64,000 bases of DNA from Burkholderiales bacterium RIFCSPLOWO2_12_FULL_61_40 (GTDB lineage Bacteria > Pseudomonadota > Gammaproteobacteria > Burkholderiales > Burkholderiaceae_C): the NCBI GenBank assembly GCA_001770935.1, contig MESI01000009.1, forward strand, positions 1 through 64,000. Direction: 5' to 3'. Position 1 is the first letter of the stretch; each line of letters starts with the position of its first letter. The notes beneath the pieces were generated by a model. That model was not told the DNA's origin. It ran no database searches and saw nothing but the letters and a program-made list of their open reading frames with translations. The position numbers and the translations under genes were made by a program. Shown here piece after piece: positions 30,305 to 39,867 of this stretch.

Positions 30305-30730
30305 ATGAAATCGTCTCTGAGCCTCCCCAATGCGTCTGGCGCATACATTGCGGCCACCTATGTTTGTCTGGGGCTCGGTGCCTTGGGGTTTCTTTTGGGG
30401 TTGTGGAACGCGGAAATGCAGCTCAATGAAAAAGGTTACTACTTCACCCTGTTGGCATTTGGCCTCTTTTCCGCCGTGTCGCTGCAAAAATGCGTGCGCG
30501 ACCGCACCGAAGGCATCCCCGTATCCGGCGCCTATTACGGCTTGTGCTACGGAGCCGTCGGCCTGTCGCTGCTGTTATTGACCACCGGCCTTTGGAACGC
30601 GACGCTGCTGCTCTCGGAAAAAGGCTACTACGCCATGTCCTTTGTTTTGGCGCTTTATAGCGCGGTGACGGTGCAAAAGAACGTCCGTGACAACAAACTC
30701 GTATCTCTGACCCGCACGGCGGAAGAATAA
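30305..30730 (+). CDS. YiaA/YiaB-like inner-membrane protein
   Basis: 141 residues made of two copies of a two-helix unit. Each unit has Gly/Leu-rich helix, LWNA, a polar turn ending EKGYY and a second helix, followed by VQKNVRD or LQKCVRD. This is the YiaAB two-helix domain, doubled as in YiaA. Function unknown; inner membrane. The ribosome site GAGGATACCCC precedes the ATG. Confidence 0.85.
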   Translation: MKSSLSLPNASGAYIAATYVCLGLGALGFLLGLWNAEMQLNEKGYYFTLLAFGLFSAVSLQKCVRDRTEGIPVSGAYYGLCYGAVGLSLLLLTTGLWNATLLLSEKGYYAMSFVLALYSAVTVQKNVRDNKLVSLTRTAEE

Positions 30731-30809
30731 TTGGCTTGGCATCCTCAACCAGCTGCTACCGCCCGAGGGCACGCCCAAAGGCGCCTGCCGAGCCATGCCC
30801 GCGCAACCG

Positions 30810-31406
30810 TCAGCGTTTCCTGGAAAAATACATTGGGGTGAAATGGCGGTTGGTGTAGAAGGAATCCGCCAGAAATGCCTTGGGTGAGGCAAACAGCCCC
30901 AGCACTTTGCGGCTCAGGGTTTCAATGTGCAAGTCCGGGTAACACGAGGCCGTGAACTCATGGCAATAGTATTTGCCAGGCCCTGGGGAAAAATCGAAGT
31001 TGTAGGGGGTATTGGCGTCGGCGCATTTCTTCGCATGCTCTATGGCCCGCTCCTGGAAACCATCCGGGCGCAGGACGATGATTTTGTCGGTGCGGCAAAA
31101 ATCAATCACATCGATCAAGGTCGAGCCTTCGGCGATCGAATGCACGATGGTGTTGTTGCCAATGTACAGCCCGCTGTGGCTGCACCCGCTCTGCCCCTTG
31201 GGGATAAAGTAGCCGTCCAGGTAGTCGTCATAGGCCCGCATGATGACATCGCCCGGTTGGAGAATAGCCATCACCTCCCGCGTATCCGCCCCTTTGATAC
31301 GAAAAGAGGTGGGCTGGTAAATCACAAACAGCGGCCATCCAAATACTTTGATGTCACCGAAGATGGTCAGTGCCCAGCGTTTGAACGCTTGGAAATAATT
31401 CGGCAT
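30810..31406 (-). CDS. YiiX/YebB-like NlpC/P60-superfamily cysteine hydrolase
   Basis: 198 residues. The segment LQPGDVIMRAYD, then GCSHSGLYIGNNTIVHSI and later KYYCHEFTASCY give the permuted papain-like arrangement: catalytic His in HSGLY and Cys in YCHEF. Family members act on peptide or acyl bonds in cell wall or lipids, but this one has no clear signal peptide. The ATG at 31406 follows GGGGAGCGGAAA, and the upstream extension in the same frame is not needed. Confidence 0.78.
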   Translation of the reverse strand: MPNYFQAFKRWALTIFGDIKVFGWPLFVIYQPTSFRIKGADTREVMAILQPGDVIMRAYDDYLDGYFIPKGQSGCSHSGLYIGNNTIVHSIAEGSTLIDVIDFCRTDKIIVLRPDGFQERAIEHAKKCADANTPYNFDFSPGPGKYYCHEFTASCYPDLHIETLSRKVLGLFASPKAFLADSFYTNRHFTPMYFSRKR

Positions 31407-31606
31407 TTTCCGCTCCCCTTTTCGGTTTTTTGAACTTGTGCCACTGTACCCAAGGAGGGGCCAAAGACCAAACCACATACCCAAAGCCGTGGGCGGAGCC
31501 AGATCGCTTGTACGCAGTCCGCATTTTCGCCGTGACGCACGTTAAGATGCCTTGCACGCACTTCTTTTGAATGTGCATTGCTTGTTCAACTTATTCGGAC
31601 GTTTGC

Positions 31607-33166
31607 ATGCAAGTCAATCTGCCTGTTACAGGCCAGGAATACGATTACCCGGCCGATGACGTATTGGTTTCCACCACCGATCTGCAGGGCCGCATCAGCC
31701 ACGGTAACCACGCTTTTTTCGCCACCAGCGGTTACAGCCGCGACGAATTGCTCGGAGAAGCGCACAGCATCGTGCGCCACCCCGACATGCCGGAGGAGGC
31801 CTTCCGCGACCTGTGGGCCACCATTGGCCGAGGGCGCCCCTGGACCGGCATTGTCAAAAACCGCCGCAAAAACGGCGACCACTACTGGGTGCTGGCCAAC
31901 GTCACCCCGGTGATGCAAAACGGCAAACCCAAGTCCTATATGTCGGTCCGCTTCAAGCCCACACGCCAGCAGGTGGCGCAGGCCGAGGCCTTGTACCGGC
32001 GCATTGAGGCACAGCGCAGCAGCGGCCGCGCCACGTTCAAACTGCACGCCGGCCATGTGCGCAAGCTGGGCTGGCGCGACTGGCCCAACCGCATCTACCG
32101 GCTGTCGTTCACCACCCGCATGGCCATGTCATTGGCACTGATGGTGGCATCTTTGCTGCTTCCGTTCATGGTGGGGATGTCAGGCATGGCGGCTCTGCTG
32201 GCCCAGATGGGCACGCTGGGTGTGATCGGTGTTGTCTTGCTGTGGTGGTTCCACACCAATATCGAGGCCCCGATGGACCGGGCGGACGTACTGGCGGGCG
32301 AAATTGCGGGCTGCAACCTGACCTCCGCGGTGGATCTGGGCGGATCCGGCGAGATGACCATGCTATTGCGCCGCTTGTGGCTGATTCAGTTCAACTTGCG
32401 TGCCGTGATTGGCGATGTGCGTGCCGAGATTGATGGCATTTCACTCATGGCGAAAGAGGTCTCGCGCAGCAGCCACGACCTGTCCGAACGCACCGTCTCC
32501 CAGGCCACCAGCCTGGAGCACACCACCACCGCCATGCGCCAATTGTCCAATGCGGTGCAGCACACGGCGCAGGCGGCGGAGCAGGTGTCGGAGCAGAGCC
32601 GCCAAAGCAATGCTGTCGCGGCGCGCGGCGGCCAGGCCGTCGAGCAGGCCGGGGTAACGATGAGCGCCATTGAGCAATCGTCCAACAAGGTCACCGACAT
32701 CATTTCGGTGATTGAAGGCATTGCCTTCCAGACCAACATCCTGGCGCTGAACGCGGCGGTGGAGGCGGCACGGGCCGGCGAGGAGGGCCGGGGCTTTGCC
32801 GTGGTGGCCTCTGAAGTGCGCAGCCTGGCGCAGCGCAGTGCCGCGGCAGCCCGCGAAATTCGGGTCCTGATCGGAACCTCGGTGTCGCAGGTGAACGAGG
32901 GTGCCCAGCAGATGCAGCAAACCGCCCAGACGATTGAGCAGGTGGTGCAAACGGTGGCGCAGGTCAGTACGCTGATCCATGAGATCAGCGCCACCACACG
33001 CGAACAGTCCACCGGCATCGTGCAGATCAACGATGCCGTGCACGAACTGGAGCAGGTGACGCAGCAAAACGCCGCCTTCGTCAAGGAATCGGCAGCGGCG
33101 ACCGATTCGCTGAACCTGAGCACGGTCACACTGGCGCGTTCGGTGCAGGTATTTCGGGTGAAATAG
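31607..33166 (+). CDS. Aer-like PAS-containing methyl-accepting chemotaxis protein
   Basis: Membrane chemoreceptor, probably for redox or oxygen taxis. 519 residues from the Met at 31607: PAS domain (about 8-120, with [22 protein letters not shown] as in Aer, which binds FAD), two adjacent membrane segments (about 175-225) without a periplasmic domain, HAMP-like linker and a long signalling coiled coil. The highly conserved hairpin tip is seen as [20 protein letters not shown]. An upstream in-frame ATG at 31571 is less likely because the extra 12 residues do not fit the PAS start. No che genes are nearby. Confidence 0.92.
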   Translation: MQVNLPVTGQEYDYPADDVLVSTTDLQGRISHGNHAFFATSGYSRDELLGEAHSIVRHPDMPEEAFRDLWATIGRGRPWTGIVKNRRKNGDHYWVLANVTPVMQNGKPKSYMSVRFKPTRQQVAQAEALYRRIEAQRSSGRATFKLHAGHVRKLGWRDWPNRIYRLSFTTRMAMSLALMVASLLLPFMVGMSGMAALLAQMGTLGVIGVVLLWWFHTNIEAPMDRADVLAGEIAGCNLTSAVDLGGSGEMTMLLRRLWLIQFNLRAVIGDVRAEIDGISLMAKEVSRSSHDLSERTVSQATSLEHTTTAMRQLSNAVQHTAQAAEQVSEQSRQSNAVAARGGQAVEQAGVTMSAIEQSSNKVTDIISVIEGIAFQTNILALNAAVEAARAGEEGRGFAVVASEVRSLAQRSAAAAREIRVLIGTSVSQVNEGAQQMQQTAQTIEQVVQTVAQVSTLIHEISATTREQSTGIVQINDAVHELEQVTQQNAAFVKESAAATDSLNLSTVTLARSVQVFRVK

Positions 33167-33213
33167 AAACAGTATGACGCCCCACGCCCCAGCCCCTTGG
33201 AAGGCTGGCCGGA

Positions 33214-33624
33214 ATGAGTGCCGTCTATCTGCTGGACACCCATATCGTCAGTTACTACCTGCGGCGCAGTTCGCCCGCACTGGAAACACGCGTGAGCGAC
33301 GCGCTGCAAGCGCAGACCCTGGCCATCTCGGCGCTGACGCGTGCCGAATTGCGGTTTGGCCAATGGGGAATGGCTGCTGAAGACCGGCGGCGCGGCCTGA
33401 TCGACCACTTCCTTTTGCGGCTACCCAACATTCCCTGGAGCAGCCATGCGGCTGACCACTACGGCGTGATCAAGGATTTGCATAAACGCCAAGGCACACC
33501 CATTGGCGAACTGGACACCCAAATCGCCGCCCACGCACTGGCAGAGAAATTGATTTTGGTCACCCACAACACCCGCCACTTCGAAAAAGTGCCGGGTTTG
33601 AAGCTCGAAGACTGGATGGTTTAG
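33214..33624 (+). CDS. Orphan PIN-domain (VapC-like) ribonuclease toxin
   Basis: 136 residues. The acidic PIN residues are visible: Asp in YLLDTHIV, Glu in TRAELRFG and Asp in GELDTQIAAHA, with VTHNTRHF near the end. The gene begins 47 bp after the chemoreceptor stop, and no VapB-type antitoxin ORF fits in between or just after. It may be a solitary remnant of a toxin-antitoxin pair. The 120 bp after the gene show nothing I can name. Confidence 0.85.
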   Translation: MSAVYLLDTHIVSYYLRRSSPALETRVSDALQAQTLAISALTRAELRFGQWGMAAEDRRRGLIDHFLLRLPNIPWSSHAADHYGVIKDLHKRQGTPIGELDTQIAAHALAEKLILVTHNTRHFEKVPGLKLEDWMV

Positions 33625-33747
33625 CGCGCCCTCTGATTCCGTTTTCAGATCAATGAGAGATGAGGCGCCCCGACGCAGGCAGTGCTTTAGCACGACAAGG
33701 AGGGGCAACGACATATCGCATGGATATGGAAATGGAATGACAGCCGC

Positions 33748-34647
33748 TCACCCCCACAAGCGGTACATCCAAAAGCCTTCATCCTCTTGCACCGCCTTTC
33801 TCAGTTCGACAGGGCTCAGGCCGGTGATGCGGCGGGACTCCCGGCACAGGTGCGATTGGTCGGCGTAGCCGGTATCGGCGGCGATGCCGACCCAATCGGG
33901 CATGTGCCGGGACGAATCGGCGGCGGGGTCGGCGCGGGCCTGGAGGAACGAAGCCTCGGCGCGCCCCATGCGCCGCAGTTCGCGCAAGGGCTGGCCGGCC
34001 CACTGCTTGATGCGCCGCTCCATTTGCCGCACGCTCCTGCCCGCACCGGAAGTGGCCGCCCGCAGCGCCAGCGCCTCGCTCCAGTCACGCACGCGTTCCA
34101 CCCTGGGAACGGTCGCATGGCTCAAGGGGCTCCAGCGCGGGGCCAGGAAGGCCTCAATCAAACGCACCCGCTCGGCATCGTCGTGGGCGCTTTGCACGGA
34201 CTGCGCCATGGTTTGCCACGACAGGTCCAGCACCTCGTGCAGCGGCACCACGCGGTCGACGTAATCCGCGATGGGCACCCCCGCCAGGGCCTGCAGCGCG
34301 TGCGGCACCAGCCCCAAGACAAACAAACGCACCGGGCCAGGATTGACTGTGACGGTGGGCACGGTATACGGGCCAGCGAAGGACATCGACGGCACCGGCT
34401 CATCCACCGGTTGATCGCCCCGGCGCACGATGCGTCCCTCCCCCTGGAGCAGCCAGTAGATGCCGCACAGCGGCGTGGCCGGGAGATAGTTGAGGCGCTG
34501 GTCCGGGGGCAGCTCCGCACCCACCGTGCTGCGCGTGATATAGGCCCGCACGCAGGACGACAGGGCCAGGCTGGGTGCGATCAAGGCACTGTGCGTAGAC
34601 ATTGGCGTGGCGACCGGGTTCGGCGGGTTGTCGGCAAGAACACTCAT
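33748..34647 (-). CDS. AraC-family transcriptional regulator
   Basis: About 299 residues. The N-terminal half has a cupin-like ligand domain of the DUF6597 sort (YLPATPLCGIYWLLQGEG), and the C-terminal half an AraC double helix-turn-helix (SVRQMERRIKQWAGQPLREL, then ADTGYADQSHLCRE, RRITGLSP). The start is uncertain: ATG at 34647 was taken, ATG at 34602 is possible. It is divergent from the transporter operon starting at 34725 and so probably controls it. Confidence 0.88.
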   Translation of the reverse strand: MSVLADNPPNPVATPMSTHSALIAPSLALSSCVRAYITRSTVGAELPPDQRLNYLPATPLCGIYWLLQGEGRIVRRGDQPVDEPVPSMSFAGPYTVPTVTVNPGPVRLFVLGLVPHALQALAGVPIADYVDRVVPLHEVLDLSWQTMAQSVQSAHDDAERVRLIEAFLAPRWSPLSHATVPRVERVRDWSEALALRAATSGAGRSVRQMERRIKQWAGQPLRELRRMGRAEASFLQARADPAADSSRHMPDWVGIAADTGYADQSHLCRESRRITGLSPVELRKAVQEDEGFWMYRLWG

Positions 34648-34724
34648 GGACCGGAGTCTACTGCGCGCGCCATGTCGCAATCGTTCAATACACCCCACGC
34701 GGGCCGTGGGACACTGCACGCACC

Positions 34725-35432
34725 ATGCATCCAGTCATCCTCCAACAGGTCCACAAAATCTACCACCTCGACCAGGTCGGGGTGCCCGCCCTTGTCGACA
34801 TCACCCTCGACATCCGAGCCAACTGCTTCACGGTGATTTCCGGCCCCTCGGGCAGCGGCAAGACCACCTTGCTCAACCTGATCGGCTGCATCGACCGGCC
34901 CGACCAGGGCGAGGTGACCGTGGCGGGCCAGCAGGTGCAGCAGATGTCGGACGACGATCTGTCGGATTTTCGCGCCCGCCACCTGGGCTTCATTTTTCAG
35001 AACTTCAATTTGCTGCCGGTGCTCACCGCCTTTGAAAACGTGGAATACCCGCTACTGCTCACCGGCATGCCCGAGGCACGCCGACGCGAGCGCGTGCTGG
35101 CCTTGCTGGACGCGGTGGGCCTGGCCGACAAGGCGCGCAACCGCCCCGGCCAGTTGTCGGGCGGGCAGCGCCAGCGCGTGGCCATTGCACGGGCCTTGGC
35201 CCCCGCACCCAAGCTGGTGCTGGCCGACGAGCCCACCGCCAACCTGGACAGCCAGACCGGCGCGGCCATCATCGCCCTGATGCGCCAGATGCAGCGCGAG
35301 CAGCACGTGGCCTTTGTGTTTTCCTCCCATGACCCGATGGTGCAGGCCGAGGCCGACGACACCGTGTACCTGAAAGACGGCCGCATCACCTCGGTGGTTC
35401 GCAGCACAAACACTTTGGAGGTGGCCGCATGA
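34725..35432 (+). CDS. LolD/MacB-type ABC transporter ATPase
   Basis: 235 residues: Walker A GPSGSGKTT, Q loop FIFQNFNLLP, signature LSGGQRQRVAIARA, Walker B LVLADEPTANLD and H loop FSSHDP. This is the type VII (LolD/MacB/FtsE) ATPase group that works mechanically on the periplasm rather than importing solutes. It overlaps the permease gene by ATGA. It is the first gene of a four-gene operon with a permease, a LolA-like carrier and an outer-membrane barrel. Confidence 0.93.
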   Translation: MHPVILQQVHKIYHLDQVGVPALVDITLDIRANCFTVISGPSGSGKTTLLNLIGCIDRPDQGEVTVAGQQVQQMSDDDLSDFRARHLGFIFQNFNLLPVLTAFENVEYPLLLTGMPEARRRERVLALLDAVGLADKARNRPGQLSGGQRQRVAIARALAPAPKLVLADEPTANLDSQTGAAIIALMRQMQREQHVAFVFSSHDPMVQAEADDTVYLKDGRITSVVRSTNTLEVAA

Positions 35433-36817
35433 AAACCTTGATGCTGGCCCTGCGCAACCTGCTGCGCAACCGCCGCCGTTCCCTCACCACCTTGCTGGCC
35501 ATGGTGATCGGCCTGACCGCCACCCTGCTCTTTGGCGGCTACAGCGGCAATTCCATTTTGGCCATGCAAACCGGTTATGTGCAGGTGGTGGGCCACTTGC
35601 AAATCCAGCGCCAGGACTACTTTTTGTACGGCAGCGGCAACCCGGCGGCCTATGGCATTGCCGACTACCAGCGCATCATCGACCTGGTCAAGACCGACCC
35701 GGTGCTGCAGCCCCTGCTGACCGTGGTCACACCCAAGCTGAACCTGGGCGGCATCGCTGGCAATTTTGCCGCCGGGGTGTCCAAGACGGTGCTGGCCGCC
35801 GGGGTGGTGGTGGACGAACAAAACAAAATGCGCGAGTGGAATGACTACGGCAGCCTAAGCTACTCCCGCCCTCTGGCGCTGACCGGCACCCCGCCCGAGT
35901 CCGCCGTGATCGGCACCGGGGTGGCGCGTTTGCTGCAGTTGTGCGGGCCGCTCCAGGTACCGAATTGCCGGGCTGCGCCCCCCAAGCCAGAGGGCACGGG
36001 CCAGGCAGCGCCCGACGATATCACCGCGCTGTCGGCATTGGAGCAGCCGGCCGAGGCCGCCGCCAGCGGAACCCACATCGAGCTGCTGGCGGCCAACGAC
36101 CACGGCGTGCCCAATGTGGCGGCCCTGAATGTGGTGAAGGCGGAAAACTACGGCCTGAAGGAGTTGGACGACATCTTCATGGAAATGCACCTGGCGCAGG
36201 CGCAAAAGCTGATCTTTGGTGGCACCGCGCCGCAGGTCACGGCCATCCAGCTGCAGCTGCAGCACACCCACCAGATACCGCAAGCCAAGGCCCGCCTGGC
36301 CGAACTGTTGGCAGGCCCCCTGAAAGACGCCCAACTGGAGGTCCAGGACTTTGCCACCCTGACCCCGATTTACGGCCAGACCATCCAGTTTTTCGATTCG
36401 GTCTTTGGCTTCATCGCCACGCTGATTGGTGTCATCGTGCTGTTCACCGTGGGCAACACCATGAGCATGGCGGTGGTGGAGCGCACCGTGGAAATCGGCA
36501 CCCTGCGGGCCATCGGCCTGCGCCGCAGCGGCATCCGCCGCCTGTTCATGGTGGAAGGCATGCTGCTGGGCAGCATCGGTGCACTGCTGGGCGTGGGCAT
36601 TGCCCTGGGCGTGGCCAGCCTGATCAACCACAGCGGCCTGACCTGGACCCCGCCCGGCTATGTGTACGCCTACCCTTTGCGCGTGCGGGTGTGGGGCGAT
36701 GCGCAACTGATCCTCGGCAGCGCCGTGGGCTTGGTGCTGGTGGCCATCGTGTCCGCCTGGTGGCCCGCCAACCGGGCGTCCCGGCTGGCGATTGTGGACG
36801 CTCTGCGCCATGTGTAA
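35429..36817 (+). CDS. FtsX/LolC-type ABC permease
   Basis: 462 residues: N-terminal membrane helix (about 15-38), a large periplasmic domain (about 40-325) and three C-terminal helices (TLIGVIVLFTVGNTMSMAVV, GSIGALLGVGIALGVASLI and VGLVLVAIVSAWWPANRASR), ending with the FtsX-family tail. It pairs with the upstream ATPase through a 4-bp overlap. A Cys pair in the periplasmic part (LCGPLQVPNC) may form a disulfide. The substrate is unknown. Confidence 0.9.
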   Translation: MKTLMLALRNLLRNRRRSLTTLLAMVIGLTATLLFGGYSGNSILAMQTGYVQVVGHLQIQRQDYFLYGSGNPAAYGIADYQRIIDLVKTDPVLQPLLTVVTPKLNLGGIAGNFAAGVSKTVLAAGVVVDEQNKMREWNDYGSLSYSRPLALTGTPPESAVIGTGVARLLQLCGPLQVPNCRAAPPKPEGTGQAAPDDITALSALEQPAEAAASGTHIELLAANDHGVPNVAALNVVKAENYGLKELDDIFMEMHLAQAQKLIFGGTAPQVTAIQLQLQHTHQIPQAKARLAELLAGPLKDAQLEVQDFATLTPIYGQTIQFFDSVFGFIATLIGVIVLFTVGNTMSMAVVERTVEIGTLRAIGLRRSGIRRLFMVEGMLLGSIGALLGVGIALGVASLINHSGLTWTPPGYVYAYPLRVRVWGDAQLILGSAVGLVLVAIVSAWWPANRASRLAIVDALRHV

Positions 36818-36827
36818 GGAAACGACC

Positions 36828-37610
36828 ATGCGTGTTCTGAAACGTGTTCTTGCCAGCGTCCTGCTGCTCACCCTGGCCGGCCTGGCCCCTGCGGCCACCC
36901 CGCCCAAGGCCCAGGACATCCTGGCCGCCAGCGACGCCGTGCGCAACCCGGCCCAACCGTTTGGGCTATTGACCCGGCTGGTGGAATACCGCAACGGCAA
37001 GGAAACTGCCAACATGAGCCTGGCCATTTACGCCAAGGCCGAGGCCAGCGGCGGCCAGTTCCGCAACCTGGTGCGTTTTGTCACCCCGGTGCGCGACGCC
37101 AACAAGCTGATGCTCAAAAGCGGCAACGACCTCTGGTTTTACGACCCCGCCAGCAAGGCCAGCATCCGCATGTCGCCCCAGCAACGCCTCTTGGGGCAGG
37201 CCGCCAATGGCGACGTGGTGACCGTCAACCTGGCGCAGGACTACCAGGCCACGCTGGCGGGCGAAGAAGACATCCAGGACGGCGACCGCAAGCCCCGCCA
37301 CTGCTACAAACTGGCGCTGGCGGCGACCTCGCCCGACGTGACCTACCACCGCATCGAGCTGTGGGTGGACACCGCCACCAAACAACCCGTCAAGGGCAAG
37401 TACTACTCGGAGAGCGACCGGCTGCTCAAGACCGCCTACTACCGCAAGGTGGAAAAACAACTGGGCGCGGACCGCCCCACCGAAACCGTGATCATCGACG
37501 GCCTGGACCCGAACTGGGTGACCGTGATGCGCTACTCCGACTGGGTCTGGCGTGACGTGCCCGAGGCCTGGTTGCAGCGCGACTACCTGCCGCGTTTCAA
37601 GGCCGAATGA
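36828..37610 (+). CDS. LolA/LolB-fold outer-membrane lipoprotein-sorting-like protein
   Basis: 260 residues with a signal peptide (about 1-23, ending GLAPAA). The body matches the outer-membrane lipoprotein-sorting protein type: VRFVTPVRDANKLMLKSGNDLWFYDPASK is typical, and a half-barrel of beta strands is predicted by eye. It probably carries a lipid or lipoprotein across the periplasm for the ABC pump encoded just upstream. The start at 36828 has AAGGAAACG in front, 10 bp after the permease stop. It overlaps the next gene by ATGA. Confidence 0.85.
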   Translation: MRVLKRVLASVLLLTLAGLAPAATPPKAQDILAASDAVRNPAQPFGLLTRLVEYRNGKETANMSLAIYAKAEASGGQFRNLVRFVTPVRDANKLMLKSGNDLWFYDPASKASIRMSPQQRLLGQAANGDVVTVNLAQDYQATLAGEEDIQDGDRKPRHCYKLALAATSPDVTYHRIELWVDTATKQPVKGKYYSESDRLLKTAYYRKVEKQLGADRPTETVIIDGLDPNWVTVMRYSDWVWRDVPEAWLQRDYLPRFKAE

Positions 37611-38932
37611 AGCGGCCTGGAATGAAGTGGCCTGAAGGGTGCAACACGCTGGGCGGCTGGGCTCTGCGGTCAGCGCTGGCAATACTGGCTGCGCTTGCAG
37701 TCGAGTCGGCGCTGGGGCAAACCGTGCCTGGCACGCCAGACACCGAGGACGCGGCGCTGATGCTGGCCGACCAAGCCACCACCGCCACCGAGCGCGCCAA
37801 AGACTGGCAACTGTCGGTGGAGGGCGCGTTCGGCGAAACCGGCCAGCGCTACGGCAAAGGCCAGCTGCAACACCAGCGCCTGTCGCTGGACCTGCAGATC
37901 GACACTGCGTTCAGCGAAGGCTGGCGCGCCGTGCTGTCCAACCAGCTGGACCAGCGCTGGCAGTACCAGTTCAGTGATGCAAGCTCCACCAACACGCTGA
38001 AAGAGGCCTACCTGAGCTGGCAACCCAGCCCCCAGCGCGCACTGGATGTGGGGCGCATCAACGCCCGCTACGGCGTGGCCTCCGGCTACAACCCCACCGA
38101 CTATTTCCGCAGCGGCGCCAACCGCTCCATCGTCGCCATCGATCCCGCCAGCCTGAAAAAAAACCGCCAGGGCAGCGTCATGCTGCGCGGCCAGGCGCTG
38201 TGGGGCGGCGGCTCGCTCACCGCCATCGCTTCGCCCCACCTGGCGGACCAGCCCAGCGACGCCGCCTTCAGCCTCGACCTGGGCGCCACCAACCGCCAGG
38301 ACCGCTGGCTGCTGGCGCTGAGTCAGCCACTGGGCGAGACGCTCACGCCCCAGTGGCTGCTGTACGGCGAGAACACCCAAGCACCGCAGCTCGGCTTCAA
38401 CCTCACGGGCGTGCTGGGCCAGGCCACCGTGGCCTATGTGGAGTGGTCGGGCGGACGCAGCGCCTCGCAACTGGCGCAGGCGCTGCAGGGCGCAGACGAC
38501 TCCGCCTTTCGCGCACGCTGGGCCACCGGCCTGACGTACACCACCGCAAACAAACTCTCGTTCACCGTGGAATACGACTTCAATGGCGCGGCGCCCGACG
38601 CCCAGGCCTGGGACACGCTCGGCCAGCAAGCACCCCAGGCCTATGCACAGTACCGCGCCTGGGCACAAAACCAAATGGAATTGCCCACCCGGCAGTCCCT
38701 GTTTTTGTACGCCAGCTGGCAAGACACCCTCGTCAACCAGCTCGACTTCAACGCCATGCTGCGCCACAACCTGGACGACCACAGCCAACTGGCCTGGCTG
38801 GAAGCCCGCTACCACTGGAGCCATACCGACCTGGCCCTGCAATGGCAGCGCCACAGCGGCAAGCCCGGCAGCGAGTTCGGCGCCTTGCAGCAGGAGCAGG
38901 TGGTGCAGGTGCTGCTGCGGCACTTTTACTGA
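37607..38932 (+). CDS. Outer-membrane beta-barrel protein of the ABC/LolA-like operon
   Basis: 441 residues: signal peptide (about 1-38, ending ESALGQ), then repeated alternating strands rich in W, Q and Y, ending with aromatic HFY, a typical outer-membrane assembly signal. It resembles DUF1302/porin-like barrels in relatives of this operon; the exact family is not certain. Coupled by overlap to the LolA-like gene, so the set forms a possible inner-to-outer-membrane route. Confidence 0.75.
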   Translation: MKRPGMKWPEGCNTLGGWALRSALAILAALAVESALGQTVPGTPDTEDAALMLADQATTATERAKDWQLSVEGAFGETGQRYGKGQLQHQRLSLDLQIDTAFSEGWRAVLSNQLDQRWQYQFSDASSTNTLKEAYLSWQPSPQRALDVGRINARYGVASGYNPTDYFRSGANRSIVAIDPASLKKNRQGSVMLRGQALWGGGSLTAIASPHLADQPSDAAFSLDLGATNRQDRWLLALSQPLGETLTPQWLLYGENTQAPQLGFNLTGVLGQATVAYVEWSGGRSASQLAQALQGADDSAFRARWATGLTYTTANKLSFTVEYDFNGAAPDAQAWDTLGQQAPQAYAQYRAWAQNQMELPTRQSLFLYASWQDTLVNQLDFNAMLRHNLDDHSQLAWLEARYHWSHTDLALQWQRHSGKPGSEFGALQQEQVVQVLLRHFY

Positions 38933-39048
38933 ACCTGGATAGGACAGCGCCGCACAATTCCATGCGGGCGTTGTGGGCTTGACAGTGCCCAGCGCATCCC
39001 GCACCATCGTCCCGGCGTTTCTACACTACAACGACTGGAGATACCCCT

Positions 39049-39807
39049 ATGAAATACGCAGCGATTTTGGTGGCTCTGTTGGTCGGCAGTCCTACTGTTG
39101 GGCTGGCGAAAGACCTGGTGTTTGTGGGGCAGGACTACCCGCCCTTCAACTGGGCCGAAGGCAATGAAGTCAAAGGCGGGATGGTGGAAGTCATGAAAAA
39201 AGCCTGCGAAAAATTGCATTTCAACTGCAAATTTGGCATTGTTCCGCTGGCCCGCGCCGTCCAGATGCTCAAAGACGGCAGCGCCGATGGGGGTGCCGAT
39301 GGCGTGATGAGCCTGATCCCCAGCGCCGAGCGCGCGGCCTTCGCCACCTTTTCTCCCACCCTGGTGGTATCCACCCTGGCCTACTTTGGGGCCAAGGGAA
39401 AGGTCAAAAAGGTCGCCACTTTGAAGGAACTCGACGGTTGGAGCATCGGCGTTGCGCGCGCCTCCACCAGTTCCAAAATGGTGTTGGAACACAAGAAACA
39501 GGTGCCGAGTTTGGTGGTCGTCGAGGAAGTCAACAACGACACCATGGTCAAAAAGCTGCAGGGCGACCGCTATGGCGACAAAGGCGCCATCTTTGGCGGC
39601 GATGCCATCCTGGAATACGAGGCCAAGCAAGCCAAGTTGGAACTCGAAATGATCTTGAGCGCTGGCGCGCAGAACTTCACCACCGCGTTTTCGAAGAAAA
39701 GCGTGGATGCAGCAACCTTCGCCGCCTTCACCCAAACGCTGGAAGGCATGAAAAAGAGCGGTGAAGTCAAAGCGATTTTGGACAAGTTCGGGCTGAAAAG
39801 CGACTGA
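39049..39807 (+). CDS. Periplasmic amino-acid-type solute-binding protein (SBP_bac_3)
   Basis: 252 residues: signal peptide (about 1-20), then DYPPFNWAEGNEVKGGMVEV, the usual opening of family 3 binding proteins, and the later pair GADGVMSL / SPTLVVSTLAYF. No ABC permease or ATPase for it is adjacent, so it may feed a distant transporter or a sensor. The ribosome site is GGAG. A TTGACA at 38979 with CACCAT 17 bp on is a possible promoter in the 116-bp gap. Confidence 0.88.
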   Translation: MKYAAILVALLVGSPTVGLAKDLVFVGQDYPPFNWAEGNEVKGGMVEVMKKACEKLHFNCKFGIVPLARAVQMLKDGSADGGADGVMSLIPSAERAAFATFSPTLVVSTLAYFGAKGKVKKVATLKELDGWSIGVARASTSSKMVLEHKKQVPSLVVVEEVNNDTMVKKLQGDRYGDKGAIFGGDAILEYEAKQAKLELEMILSAGAQNFTTAFSKKSVDAATFAAFTQTLEGMKKSGEVKAILDKFGLKSD

Positions 39808-39867
39808 TCCCACCTCCCCGCACGGCGCGTGGGTAATGCGGTGGCGCGGCCAGCAGGGGCAAGGTTC

